From positions 558,001 through 622,000 of the forward strand of contig NZ_CP012677.1 in NCBI RefSeq assembly GCF_001294625.1: a DNA stretch of 64,000 nucleotides, read 5' to 3'. Source of the stretch: Arthrobacter alpinus (lineage in GTDB: Bacteria > Actinomycetota > Actinomycetes > Actinomycetales > Micrococcaceae). The notes under the pieces are model-generated. The model saw nothing but the letters and a program-made list of their open reading frames with translations, searched no databases and was not told the DNA's origin. A program made the position numbers and the translations under genes. Each line of letters opens with the position of its first letter. Within the stretch, counting starts at the first letter, position 1. This document shows positions 52,701 to 60,765 of this stretch, one piece after another.

Positions 52701-53657
52701 ATGGAAGAAGATCTGGCAGTTCAGACTGAGTACGCGCAATCGCCCGAGGACGGGCAAGAAGAACAAGGATTTGTCTCCTTTGTGCCGGAGGAGGCGGGGA
52801 GCCAGCCCCTACGCGAACCCGGGCAGGGTTACATCATCTTGGCCGCAACCCCCATTGGAAACATGGGGGACGCCTCCGCGCGGTTGGTCTCCTGGCTCGG
52901 GACCGCCGACATCGTCGCAGCCGAGGACACCCGCCGGCTCCATCGTTTGGTCACGAGTCTGGGCGTGAAAGTGACGGGCAAGGTTGTCAGCTACCACGAG
53001 CATAACGAGGCGGCCAAGACCCCCGAACTTTTGACCCAGGTCCAAAGCGGCAAGGTGTTGCTGATGGTTACCGATGCCGGCATGCCGGCCGTCTCCGATC
53101 CGGGGTACCGACTGGTGGCGGCCGCTGTGGAGGCAGGCGTGCGGGTAACGGCGGCACCCGGGCCCTCCGCCGTGCTAACGGCCTTGGCACTGTCCGGGCT
53201 GCCCACCGATCGTTTTTGTTTTGAAGGGTTCTTGCCGCGCAAGTCCGGGGAGCGGGCCAGTCGTCTGCACGAGCTGTCGGTGGAGCCGCGCACCATGGTG
53301 TTCTTTGAGGCGCCCCACCGTTTAGAGGCCATGCTACGGGCGCTGCACACGGCGTTTGGGCCTGCCCGTCAGGGAGCAGTGTGCCGCGAACTGACAAAGA
53401 CGTATGAGGAAGTGATCCGCAAACCACTCTCCGGGCTCCTGGAATGGGCCGAAACGGCGGAGATTCGCGGCGAGATCGCCATTGTGGTGGCCGGCGCCCC
53501 GGCCACTGACCCGGGCACGCCCGAGGACCACGTGGCGGCAGTCAACGCGCTCATGGAGCAGGGCATGCGCATGAAGGAGGCCGTCGCGGTCATCGCCCAC
53601 GACGTCCATGTGAGCAAGCGCGAACTTTACAGTGCCGTGTTGGCGGCCCGCGGGTAG
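52701..53657 (+). CDS. rsmI: 16S rRNA (cytidine(1402)-2'-O)-methyltransferase with acidic N-terminal extension
   Basis: A 318-residue tetrapyrrole-methylase-fold enzyme that methylates the ribose of C1402 in 16S rRNA. Motifs are ILAATPIGNMGDAS (near residue 47), AAEDTRRL, MVTDAGMPAVSDPGYRLV, PGPSAVLTALALSGLPTDRF and EAPHRLEAML. About 43 residues ahead of the fold are acidic and Gln-rich; E. coli RsmI has only a short lead. The start codon is supported by a leaderless promoter six bases upstream, so the extension is probably real. It ends just before a repeat-family hairpin. Confidence 0.94.
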   Translation: MEEDLAVQTEYAQSPEDGQEEQGFVSFVPEEAGSQPLREPGQGYIILAATPIGNMGDASARLVSWLGTADIVAAEDTRRLHRLVTSLGVKVTGKVVSYHEHNEAAKTPELLTQVQSGKVLLMVTDAGMPAVSDPGYRLVAAAVEAGVRVTAAPGPSAVLTALALSGLPTDRFCFEGFLPRKSGERASRLHELSVEPRTMVFFEAPHRLEAMLRALHTAFGPARQGAVCRELTKTYEEVIRKPLSGLLEWAETAEIRGEIAIVVAGAPATDPGTPEDHVAAVNALMEQGMRMKEAVAVIAHDVHVSKRELYSAVLAARG

Positions 53658-53662
53658 TCCTT

Positions 53663-53717
53663 CGTTGAGGGGGCAGATCACCACCCGTTTTTGGGGTGGT
53701 GATCCGCCCCCTCAACG
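53663..53717. repeat. CGTTGAGGGGGCA-family inverted repeat, left of gabD
   Basis: The 24-nt arms 53663-53686 and 53694-53717 pair with a single wobble around a T-rich 7-nt loop. Followed at 53731 by TTTATTTTT, so it can also end rsmI transcription. The outer arm sequence reappears at 55594 on the other side of gabD. Confidence 0.75.
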
Positions 53718-53984
53718 TTGGGCGGGCCCCTTTATTTTTGTGAGCTCGGACTCCCTCTTCCACCCGGCCTCTGACACCTTGATCGATCTTGTGCCGAGGA
53801 TCGAAGGCCTGGCGCAATTCTCCCTTGTCGGTTTCCGGTCAAGGGTCCTTGTGCGCCGGTGTTGAGCCATGCAGGGGACCGTCACCTGATGAGCGGGACC
53901 CACCTGTCAGTCCTGTTCATCGCAGACCGGGACGTCCGCCCGGTGTTGTTCAAGTGCACAGTGAGAGCTGTGTTCAGTAGTGCG

Positions 53985-54013
53985 CCCACGCGTAGACACT
54001 TTCGCCGCGTGGG
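53985..54013. promoter_or_regulatory. Inverted repeat upstream of gabD, possible operator
   Basis: CCCACGCG (53985-53992) and CGCGTGGG (54006-54013) form a perfect 8-bp inverted repeat with a 13-bp spacer, about 85 bp before the gabD start. Only position supports a regulatory role. Confidence 0.35.
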
Positions 54014-54097
54014 AACTACCGTGAACGTAAATGCACCATCAGCTGCCCCATTGCCCGCGCACACCCCGCTGCAGTGAATACCGACAAAGGAGTCACC

Positions 54098-55588
54098 ATG
54101 ACCGTTGCCACCGAGTTGACCGAACGCGAGAATGTCCTGCTGGAAAGTGTTCCCACAGGGCTGCTGATCGGCGGTGTGTGGCGTGAAGCAGCATCGGGGG
54201 CGACCTTTGATGTAGAGGACCCCTCTACCGGCAAGGTTCTGCTGACCTTGGCCGACGCCGGTGCCGTGGATGGTGCGGCAGCCCTGGACGCCGCTGTGGC
54301 TGCCCAGGACGACTGGGCGGCCACAGCGCCTCGCGCCCGTGCCGAGATCCTGCGCCGCGCCTTTGACATGGTCACCGCCCGCGCCGACGACTTTGCCTTG
54401 TTGATGACCCTGGAAATGGGCAAGCCGCTGGCCGAAGCCCGTGGCGAGGTCACGTACGGTGCTGAATTCCTACGCTGGTTCTCCGAAGAAGCGGTGCGCA
54501 CCAACGGGCGCTATGCTTCCAACCCCGAGGGCACCGCCCGCATCCTGGTGCAGAAGAAGCCTGTGGGTCCATGCCTGCTGATCACCCCGTGGAACTTCCC
54601 GCTCGCCATGGCCACCCGCAAGATCGCCCCGGCCATCGCGGCAGGCTGCACCATGGTGCTCAAGCCCGCCAATCTCACGCCCTTGACAAGCCAGCTCTTC
54701 GCACAGGTCCTGCTCGACGCCGGCCTGCCCGCCGGGGTTCTGAACGTCATCGCCACCAGCACGGCCGGCGCGGTGACTGGCCCGCTGATCCAGGACACCC
54801 GCCTGCGCAAGCTTTCCTTTACCGGATCCACGCCGGTGGGCCGTCGCTTGCTGGCCGACGCCTCACAAAACGTGCTGCGAACCTCCATGGAACTTGGTGG
54901 CAACGCCCCATTCCTGGTTTTTGAGGACGCAGACGTGGACGCCGCCGTCGACGGTGCCATGGCCGCGAAACTGCGCAACATGGGCGAGGCCTGCACGGCT
55001 GCCAACCGCTTCCTGGTGCACGAGTCCGTCGCCGAGGAGTTTGCCACCAAGTTCGCAGCCAAGATGGGGGCCATGTCCATCGGGCGCGGCACCGACCCGG
55101 CAACCACGGTGGGGCCGCTGATTGACGCTAAGAGCCGCGACAAGGTTCACTCCCTAGTCACTGACGCGCTCGCCGACGGCGCCCGCGTGGTGGTTGGTGG
55201 AGCGCCGGTCGACGGCCCGGGCTACTTCTACCAGCCCACGGTCCTGCAAGGCGTTGAGCCCGGTGCCCGCATCCTGGCCGAGGAGATCTTCGGCCCCGTG
55301 GCCCCCATCGTCACCTTCAAGAACGAGGACGAGGCCGTGGCTCTGGCCAACGACACCGAGTACGGCTTGGTGGCGTACGTCTTCACGAAGGACTACGCCC
55401 GCGGCCTGCGCATGGCGGACAGGATCGAAACCGGCATGATGGGCCTGAACGCAGGCGTGATCTCCAACGCCGCAGCACCCTTTGGCGGCGTCAAGCAGTC
55501 CGGTCTTGGCCGGGAAGGCAGCCTAGAGGGCATCGAGGAGTACCAGTACACGCAGTACATCGGCTTCCCGAACCCGCACAACGCCTAG
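54098..55588 (+). CDS. gabD: NAD(P)-dependent succinate-semialdehyde dehydrogenase family
   Basis: A 496-residue aldehyde dehydrogenase. The catalytic glutamate is in SMELGGNAPFLVF and the catalytic cysteine in GEACTAANRFLVHE. The ITPWNFPLAMATRKIAPA and GGVKQSGLGREG motifs are typical of the SSADH subgroup, which oxidises succinate semialdehyde to succinate at the end of GABA breakdown. No GABA transaminase is nearby, so another semialdehyde is possible. ATG 54098 has AAAGGAG eight bases upstream. It is a lone gene bracketed by members of one inverted-repeat family, in a place where relatives have other genes. Confidence 0.88.
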   Translation: MTVATELTERENVLLESVPTGLLIGGVWREAASGATFDVEDPSTGKVLLTLADAGAVDGAAALDAAVAAQDDWAATAPRARAEILRRAFDMVTARADDFALLMTLEMGKPLAEARGEVTYGAEFLRWFSEEAVRTNGRYASNPEGTARILVQKKPVGPCLLITPWNFPLAMATRKIAPAIAAGCTMVLKPANLTPLTSQLFAQVLLDAGLPAGVLNVIATSTAGAVTGPLIQDTRLRKLSFTGSTPVGRRLLADASQNVLRTSMELGGNAPFLVFEDADVDAAVDGAMAAKLRNMGEACTAANRFLVHESVAEEFATKFAAKMGAMSIGRGTDPATTVGPLIDAKSRDKVHSLVTDALADGARVVVGGAPVDGPGYFYQPTVLQGVEPGARILAEEIFGPVAPIVTFKNEDEAVALANDTEYGLVAYVFTKDYARGLRMADRIETGMMGLNAGVISNAAAPFGGVKQSGLGREGSLEGIEEYQYTQYIGFPNPHNA

Positions 55589-55593
55589 TACCT

Positions 55594-55638
55594 CGTTGAG
55601 GGGGCACATCACCCATGGGGTGTTGTGTCCCCTCAACG
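55594..55638. repeat. CGTTGAGGGGGCA-family inverted repeat, right of gabD
   Basis: Arm 55594-55614 pairs with 55618-55638 (one mismatch, one wobble) around a 3-nt loop. The first 13 bases are identical to the arm at 53663. It begins five bases after the gabD stop and probably terminates it. Confidence 0.75.
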
Positions 55639-55680
55639 GTCTGTGCGTGGGGTGTTGTGCCCCCTCAACGGTTTGTGCGT
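55617..55680. repeat. Tandem 32-bp direct repeat abutting the tgpA stop codon
   Basis: Unit 1 (55617-55648) and unit 2 (55649-55680) match at 30 of 32 positions. Each contains the right arm of the CGTTGAGGGGGCA family followed by GGTNTGTGCGT. The second unit ends exactly at the stop codon of the converging gene. Confidence 0.85.
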
Positions 55681-58131
55681 TCACCGGCGGTTAGAGAAGA
55701 GCGACGGCGGCAGAAGCGCCGCGCGGATGCGGGCCGGAGTTGTCGCCCGGCCGGTCAGCTGGGCGCCGATCCGCTCGAGTGCATCTGCGAGGTCGTCCCG
55801 GCCGGCCGGCGTGCCGCTCGCAGTGGGGCCGTACACCACCTGCTCGTAGGCGCTGCGCACCAGATCAACGTCCCGTGTACCTCCGTCACCCAGCAGCGCC
55901 GCCATACGCGCACCCTGCAGGGCCGGCGTCAACGACGAGTCAAAACGGTAGCCGTAATCGACGGCGCCCGCCAGCAATTCCCGCCACGCCAAGGACTCAG
56001 GTCCGTCGCGGGGGTCCGTGCGGTCACCACCAGTTCCCGCCCGCCGGGAAGCCGCCCGCCCGGAAGCCGCACCGCGCACCAGGGCCAGGCGCCGCCGTCG
56101 TACTAGAACGCGGGTGAAGGCAGGAGAAGCCAGCAGCACCAGCACCAGCGCCGCAGCCATGAAACCGGCGCCTATCCTGGCAGGTTCTGGGGTGGCCGGC
56201 ACAGGAGTCGCCGCGGCGGAGGAGGTGGCGGCGGTGCTGGGAGTCCCGGGGGCAGAGGCTGAGGGTCTGGAGTTGGACCCGTTGAGGAGGTCGTTGTTGT
56301 TCGGCCGGGGGTTGCTGGCCGAGACCTCCTGGGCATAGGCGGGCACGTCGCCGCGGGAGGGGGTGGGCTCGAAGGGCACCCAGCCAAGCCCCTCAAAATA
56401 CAGTTCGGGCCAGGCGTGGGCGTCGCGACCGGCCACTTCGTAGCCTCGCAGATCCAAACCATCCAACGTGTCGGTCGTCTGCGTTGCCTGGCCCGGCGCG
56501 TACCCCACCGCAATGCGGGAGGGGATGCCCAGTTCCCGTGCCATGACAGCCATGGCAGCGGAAAAGTGGACGCAATAGCCGCTCTTCACTTCAAGGAACG
56601 TCGCAAGGACGTTCATGCCAGCCCCGTCGTAGCCCTCCTGCACCGGGGTTTTCACGCTATAGGTGAAGGTGCCCGAGCGCAGGTAGTCCTGGATGGCCAG
56701 GGCACGCCCATACGTGCTGCTTTGGCCCTCCGTGACCTTCTCGGCCGTGGTCTTGATGATGGCGGGAACATTGTTGGGCAGCTTGGCGAACACCGGGTCC
56801 AGCCGGCTGTCGGGTTTTTGGTTTGCGGCGCTGAGCAGTTCGGGGGTCAGGTCCGGCATTCTGCTGGTGACTGTGTAGGACTGCTCGGCCGTGGTGGCGT
56901 TGCCGGTGATGGTCTGCGTTGACGGGTCCCACTTCCATTGCCCGCGCAGCGAATCAACGTTCTCCACCGACAAGGGTGCCGGGAGCCAGGTACTGGAGAG
57001 ATCAAGCACCGAAACCAGCGTGGTGGTGAGAGTCTGCGGCACCGCCGGGTTGGGGCCAAGCGCAGGTTGCAGGCCAGAAAGGGTGCCGCTAAGACCGGCC
57101 GGGACCGGGGACGGTTTCCAGGTTTTACCGGAAAAGTCCTCCAGAGTGCTCATGCGCAGGTACAACGGTCCCGGCGCACTGGTCAGGTACGTCATGTTGA
57201 TGGCTGTCGACTGCGAGCGCAGGTCGTTGCCCAGCGAAATCATCGGATCCAGTCCCGACACGTTCCCCGGTGAGCCCAGCCGTGATCCTTGGGGGAAGCT
57301 GCCCGCTGAGAATCCTGGGACAAGCGCGGAGGCCAGCATCATGACCAGTACGACGGCGGCCCCCAGCCCGGCTGCCCGGGTGAGGGTTCCGCTCGCGGCC
57401 CGGTTTGCGGCGGCCCGCAGCTGCCCCTCTGGCGCGTACCAGCGGCAGCAACCCAGAATGAGCAGGTATCCGGTGGCGGCCCCCACCAATCCCGCTGCTC
57501 CAATGCCGTCCTGGGTGGTCAGCGCAGCGGGGAGCAGGATCAGCACCAGCCCAATGGCGCTGGCCGCGGGCAGCGCCACCGTGATGGCCAGGGTGTCGAT
57601 CAGCAGCGCAGCGAAGCCCAGACCGGCACAGATGACAAAGGCGATCCCGTCATCGGTCGGTACGGGTGTGTTGCTGACAAGGATTCGTGTGGCGGCCTCG
57701 GTGGTAAGTTCCACCGCCGCATCCACTGTCTGCGGGGACGGGATGACGCCCAGGTAGGCGGTGCCGGGAAAGAAGGCCAGCGTCAACCCCATAAACCAGC
57801 CCAGCAACGCTGCGATGGGGGCGACAGAGTTCAGGCGTGGATAGCGGCGTGTCAGTGCCGGCAGCAGTAGCGTCATCGCTGTCACCAAGAAGGCTTGGGG
57901 GAGCCAGCTGTTGCCGAGCAAAACGCTGCCCAGGCCCAGGGAGGTTCCCATGACGGCGCCAAAGACCGCCAGTGCGAGCACCCAACGTGCAGGCCCCGTG
58001 GCTGGTGCGCCCAGAAAGTTGCGCACGCCCCCTGGCCGGCGGGAGGACCCCGTGTTGCCGCCAGACTCTGCCGGGGATCCCTGTGGCCGGTGGTGCTGTG
58101 GGGGGCGGGCACCGGTGGACGTCCCGGTCAT
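55681..58131 (-). CDS. TgpA-type transglutaminase-like membrane protein (DUF3488 + transglutaminase core)
   Basis: An 816-residue protein. Residues about 45-300 hold six to eight helices (TgpA N-terminal domain). The extracytoplasmic transglutaminase fold has its Cys-His-Asp/Glu set in VKSGYCVHFSAAM, GRDAHAWPELYFEGLGW and the following loop. A Ser/Pro/Ala linker, another helix (near 655) and a cytoplasmic C-terminal domain follow. Its substrate is unknown. ATG 58131 overlaps the DUF58 stop by four bases; the longer upstream frame was rejected. It completes the moxR-DUF58-tgpA operon. Confidence 0.9.
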   Translation of the reverse strand: MTGTSTGARPPQHHRPQGSPAESGGNTGSSRRPGGVRNFLGAPATGPARWVLALAVFGAVMGTSLGLGSVLLGNSWLPQAFLVTAMTLLLPALTRRYPRLNSVAPIAALLGWFMGLTLAFFPGTAYLGVIPSPQTVDAAVELTTEAATRILVSNTPVPTDDGIAFVICAGLGFAALLIDTLAITVALPAASAIGLVLILLPAALTTQDGIGAAGLVGAATGYLLILGCCRWYAPEGQLRAAANRAASGTLTRAAGLGAAVVLVMMLASALVPGFSAGSFPQGSRLGSPGNVSGLDPMISLGNDLRSQSTAINMTYLTSAPGPLYLRMSTLEDFSGKTWKPSPVPAGLSGTLSGLQPALGPNPAVPQTLTTTLVSVLDLSSTWLPAPLSVENVDSLRGQWKWDPSTQTITGNATTAEQSYTVTSRMPDLTPELLSAANQKPDSRLDPVFAKLPNNVPAIIKTTAEKVTEGQSSTYGRALAIQDYLRSGTFTYSVKTPVQEGYDGAGMNVLATFLEVKSGYCVHFSAAMAVMARELGIPSRIAVGYAPGQATQTTDTLDGLDLRGYEVAGRDAHAWPELYFEGLGWVPFEPTPSRGDVPAYAQEVSASNPRPNNNDLLNGSNSRPSASAPGTPSTAATSSAAATPVPATPEPARIGAGFMAAALVLVLLASPAFTRVLVRRRRLALVRGAASGRAASRRAGTGGDRTDPRDGPESLAWRELLAGAVDYGYRFDSSLTPALQGARMAALLGDGGTRDVDLVRSAYEQVVYGPTASGTPAGRDDLADALERIGAQLTGRATTPARIRAALLPPSLFSNRR

Positions 58132-59546
58132 GGCAGCGGCCTTGTGGTTGCAATGTGAGGGCCGGTGGCGCCCCCGGGACCTGCGCCCCCGGCTCCGGGC
58201 TGGTGACGGGGCCCGCTTCCCGGAGGCGGTGGCGGCACCAACACGGGGGCGTCCATCTGGTCCCAGGCGTGAAGTAAAGAGGTCCCCGGCGTCAGGGCAA
58301 CGGCCTGCCAGCCGGCCCGGCGCAGAATCTTCAACGGGCCGGCCATCGCGGCAGGGTCCGAGCACACCAGCAGGGCGAAGGTGCCCTCGGCGGCTTCCGC
58401 GGTGGCCGCTAACGTCATGGCGTCGGCGCCGGTGAGTTCCCCGGTAATGGCGATGAGCGGTCCGCGGCGCCGGGTTTGGAGCAACTTATCGGCTAACACG
58501 TCGGCCAACGGTGCCTGTGTCTGGCCGGCGTCGATGGGGGAGTCAGCCAGTTCGAGCGCGGCCAGGGACTGTGCCACCGCCAACGCCCCCGACGCGCCGG
58601 AAAAGTCCTCCCGGTCCGGTTCCTGGGCTGAGCGAGAGGAGGCAAAACCAGGCCGTCCACGGTGGTCAAGGACGCGCAGGCTGTAGTTGCGCTCCAACAC
58701 GTGCGAGGCGACGGAATTCGCGGCCACCACCGCCCACTCGAACGCCGGTGAGGTGCTCAGGGCATCTGCCGTTCGGGACAGCTTGGCATGCCCCCCGTAC
58801 GACCACAGGCGCTGGTCCAGGATCAACGCCGCCTCCGGGGTTGTCACCGACTCCTCTGCCCGCACCATGAGCTTGCCCTGCCGGGCGGTGGCAGGCCAGT
58901 GGATGCGGCGCAGGGGGTCGCCGTGGCGGTACTCGCGGTTCATGACGTCGTCGTCGCTGGGGTTGGCCTGCTGGCGGGTCATCCGTGACCCATCCTGGCC
59001 GCGTCCGCTGGTCAACGAAATTTCCGGGAGCACGACGGCGGTCGGGGCCACTGTGAGCGTGTCACCGGCGTCGAGCTTGCGCTCTAGAAGCGCCACGTCG
59101 AAGGGGTCCCCGAACTTGGCGGTCAGCGGGCCAATGGTGAACACTCCGCGACGGGTGGGGTGGAACGTGTAGCTATACCGGCTGACAAGACTGCGCGGGG
59201 CCACCGGTTGCGGGTAGTCAAAGCGGGGGACGTCAATGAGGTAGGGCGGCAAGGTTTCCACGATCCTGGCCCGCCCGCCCCCCGGTGTGCTCCCGCGCAC
59301 CTCCAGGGTGACGGTTGCCGTGGTGCCGGTTTCCACAAACGCTGGCGCAAAGTGGCGTTTGACGCTGAACCCCGGGGTTAAAAGGCGTAAGCCGACACTC
59401 GCCAAGGGTGGCAGCATCAGCAAAAACACGGCCACCACCATCAAGTCCCGACGGCCAAGCACCTGCGCCAACAACAAGGCCAGCACGCCGGCAGCCATGA
59501 GCAGCCACCCGCGTGGACGGAAAATGTACTCAGGAATCCAGCTCAT
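58128..59546 (-). CDS. DUF58 domain-containing protein
   Basis: A 472-residue protein with two N-terminal helices (about 14-50). A beta-rich region follows, then the DUF58 motif block EYRHGDPLRRIHWPATARQGKLMVRAEE near residue 210. A vWA-like C-terminal part and a Pro/Gly-rich tail end it. DUF58 proteins pair with MoxR ATPases and are thought to be chaperone partners for membrane or extracellular complexes. ATG 59546 lies three bases beyond the moxR stop; a TTG at 59549 is also possible. Coupled to tgpA by an ATGA overlap. Confidence 0.9.
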   Translation of the reverse strand: MSWIPEYIFRPRGWLLMAAGVLALLLAQVLGRRDLMVVAVFLLMLPPLASVGLRLLTPGFSVKRHFAPAFVETGTTATVTLEVRGSTPGGGRARIVETLPPYLIDVPRFDYPQPVAPRSLVSRYSYTFHPTRRGVFTIGPLTAKFGDPFDVALLERKLDAGDTLTVAPTAVVLPEISLTSGRGQDGSRMTRQQANPSDDDVMNREYRHGDPLRRIHWPATARQGKLMVRAEESVTTPEAALILDQRLWSYGGHAKLSRTADALSTSPAFEWAVVAANSVASHVLERNYSLRVLDHRGRPGFASSRSAQEPDREDFSGASGALAVAQSLAALELADSPIDAGQTQAPLADVLADKLLQTRRRGPLIAITGELTGADAMTLAATAEAAEGTFALLVCSDPAAMAGPLKILRRAGWQAVALTPGTSLLHAWDQMDAPVLVPPPPPGSGPRHQPGAGGAGPGGATGPHIATTRPLP

Positions 59547-59549
59547 CAA

Positions 59550-60653
59550 CTACCCCGCCCGGGCAGCCCGCCGTGCCGCGGAGCCCGGCACGCCAGTTCC
59601 TTGGCCGCTGGCGGAGCCGCCAGGCTGGGACGGGACAGGGATCCGGGCAAGGGCGTCGGCAATGACATCAGCGGCTGTGATGCCCATGCTGGCGGCCTTC
59701 CGCTCAACCAACAGGCGGTGGGCCAACACCGGCTCCGCCAAATCACGGATGTCATCAGGGAGGACAAACCCACGGCCGGCCAGGGACGCGGCGGCCTTGG
59801 CGGCTCTGAGCAACTGCAGAAGCGCTCGCGGACTGGCACCAAGACGCAATTGCTCGCTGGCGCGCGTTGCCGCGCCCAAGGCAACGGTGTATTCCTTCAC
59901 GGCACTTGAGACGTGAGTGGCGGCAACCACCTCAAGCATGGCGGCCACATCGGCGGAGGTCGCCACGGCGCGGACTGCGTCCAGCGGGTTGACCGACTGG
60001 TGGGTTTCCAGCATGGCAAGCTCGGCCGCGGTATCCGGATAGCCCATGGAGATTCGGGCCATGAAACGGTCCCGTTGCGCTTCCGGCAGCGGATAGGTGC
60101 CTTCCATCTCAATCGGGTTTTGTGTCGCGATGACCATGAACGGTTCACTGAGCGGGTATGAGGTGCCATCAACGGTGACTTGGTGTTCCTCCATGGATTC
60201 CAGGAGCGCGGACTGGGTTTTGGCTGACGCCCTGTTGATCTCATCGCCGATGACCAGGTTGGCAAAAATGGCGCCCGGGCGGAAGTCAAAGGACTGTTCT
60301 TGTTGGTTGTAGATGGACACGCCGGTGATGTCGCTCGGAAGTAGATCCGGGGTGAACTGGATGCGGCTGACCGAACAGTCAATGGTGCGCGCCAGCGTCT
60401 TGGCCAACAACGTCTTGCCGACTCCGGGCACATCCTCCAACAGCAGGTGGCCCCGGGCCAGCAACACCGTCAACGCCAGCGCCACAGCCTCCTGCTTACC
60501 GTCGATCACCGTATTCATGGCGGCCATGATCTCGCGGCTGAGCTGTGCAAAACTCTGCGCACCCATCAGAGGGTCGGCCGCAGCGGCGGTAACGTCCAAG
60601 GTGGCCGGATTCTCGGTGGTGAGTGCTTGCGTCAGCGTCTCGTGCGGCTGCAT
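59550..60653 (-). CDS. MoxR family AAA+ ATPase
   Basis: A 367-residue ATPase. Walker A is EDVPGVGKTLLAKTLA (near residue 73), Walker B is LVIGDEINRASAKTQSALLESM, sensor 1 is VIATQNPIEMEGTYPLPEAQRDRF, and a helical lid ends the protein. MoxR proteins act as chaperones that activate partner complexes, here presumably the vWA-like DUF58 protein and TgpA. ATG 60653 has AAAGG eight bases upstream. It is the first gene of the operon moxR-DUF58-tgpA, divergent from tatD. Confidence 0.94.
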   Translation of the reverse strand: MQPHETLTQALTTENPATLDVTAAAADPLMGAQSFAQLSREIMAAMNTVIDGKQEAVALALTVLLARGHLLLEDVPGVGKTLLAKTLARTIDCSVSRIQFTPDLLPSDITGVSIYNQQEQSFDFRPGAIFANLVIGDEINRASAKTQSALLESMEEHQVTVDGTSYPLSEPFMVIATQNPIEMEGTYPLPEAQRDRFMARISMGYPDTAAELAMLETHQSVNPLDAVRAVATSADVAAMLEVVAATHVSSAVKEYTVALGAATRASEQLRLGASPRALLQLLRAAKAAASLAGRGFVLPDDIRDLAEPVLAHRLLVERKAASMGITAADVIADALARIPVPSQPGGSASGQGTGVPGSAARRAARAG

Positions 60654-60752
60654 GCCCAACCTTTCACGTCAGTGTGTTCTTCATCTCATCTAATTCTCTC
60701 CCACGCTACTATTATGCGTTGCGGAAGGCAGAACATGAGCGCCGCGGCTGGG

Positions 60753-60758
60753 TAAAGT
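60753..60758 (+). promoter_or_regulatory. -10 box TAAAGT for leaderless tatD transcript
   Basis: TAAAGT, 7 nt, then ATG at 60766. Confidence 0.55.
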
Positions 60759-60765
60759 TGACAGC

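Larger units (their letters stand above)
53658..54097. other. 440-bp intergenic gap between rsmI and gabD
   Basis: Holds the CGTTGAGGGGGCA-family hairpin (53663-53717) and an 8-bp inverted repeat (53985-54013) near the gabD start. I see no convincing coding frame or RNA gene in the rest. Confidence 0.6.

Noticed and set aside
53664..55680. gabD as part of an insertion sequence or transposon
   Set aside because: No transposase, target-site duplication or terminal inverted repeat typical of IS elements is present; the flanking repeats are small hairpins.
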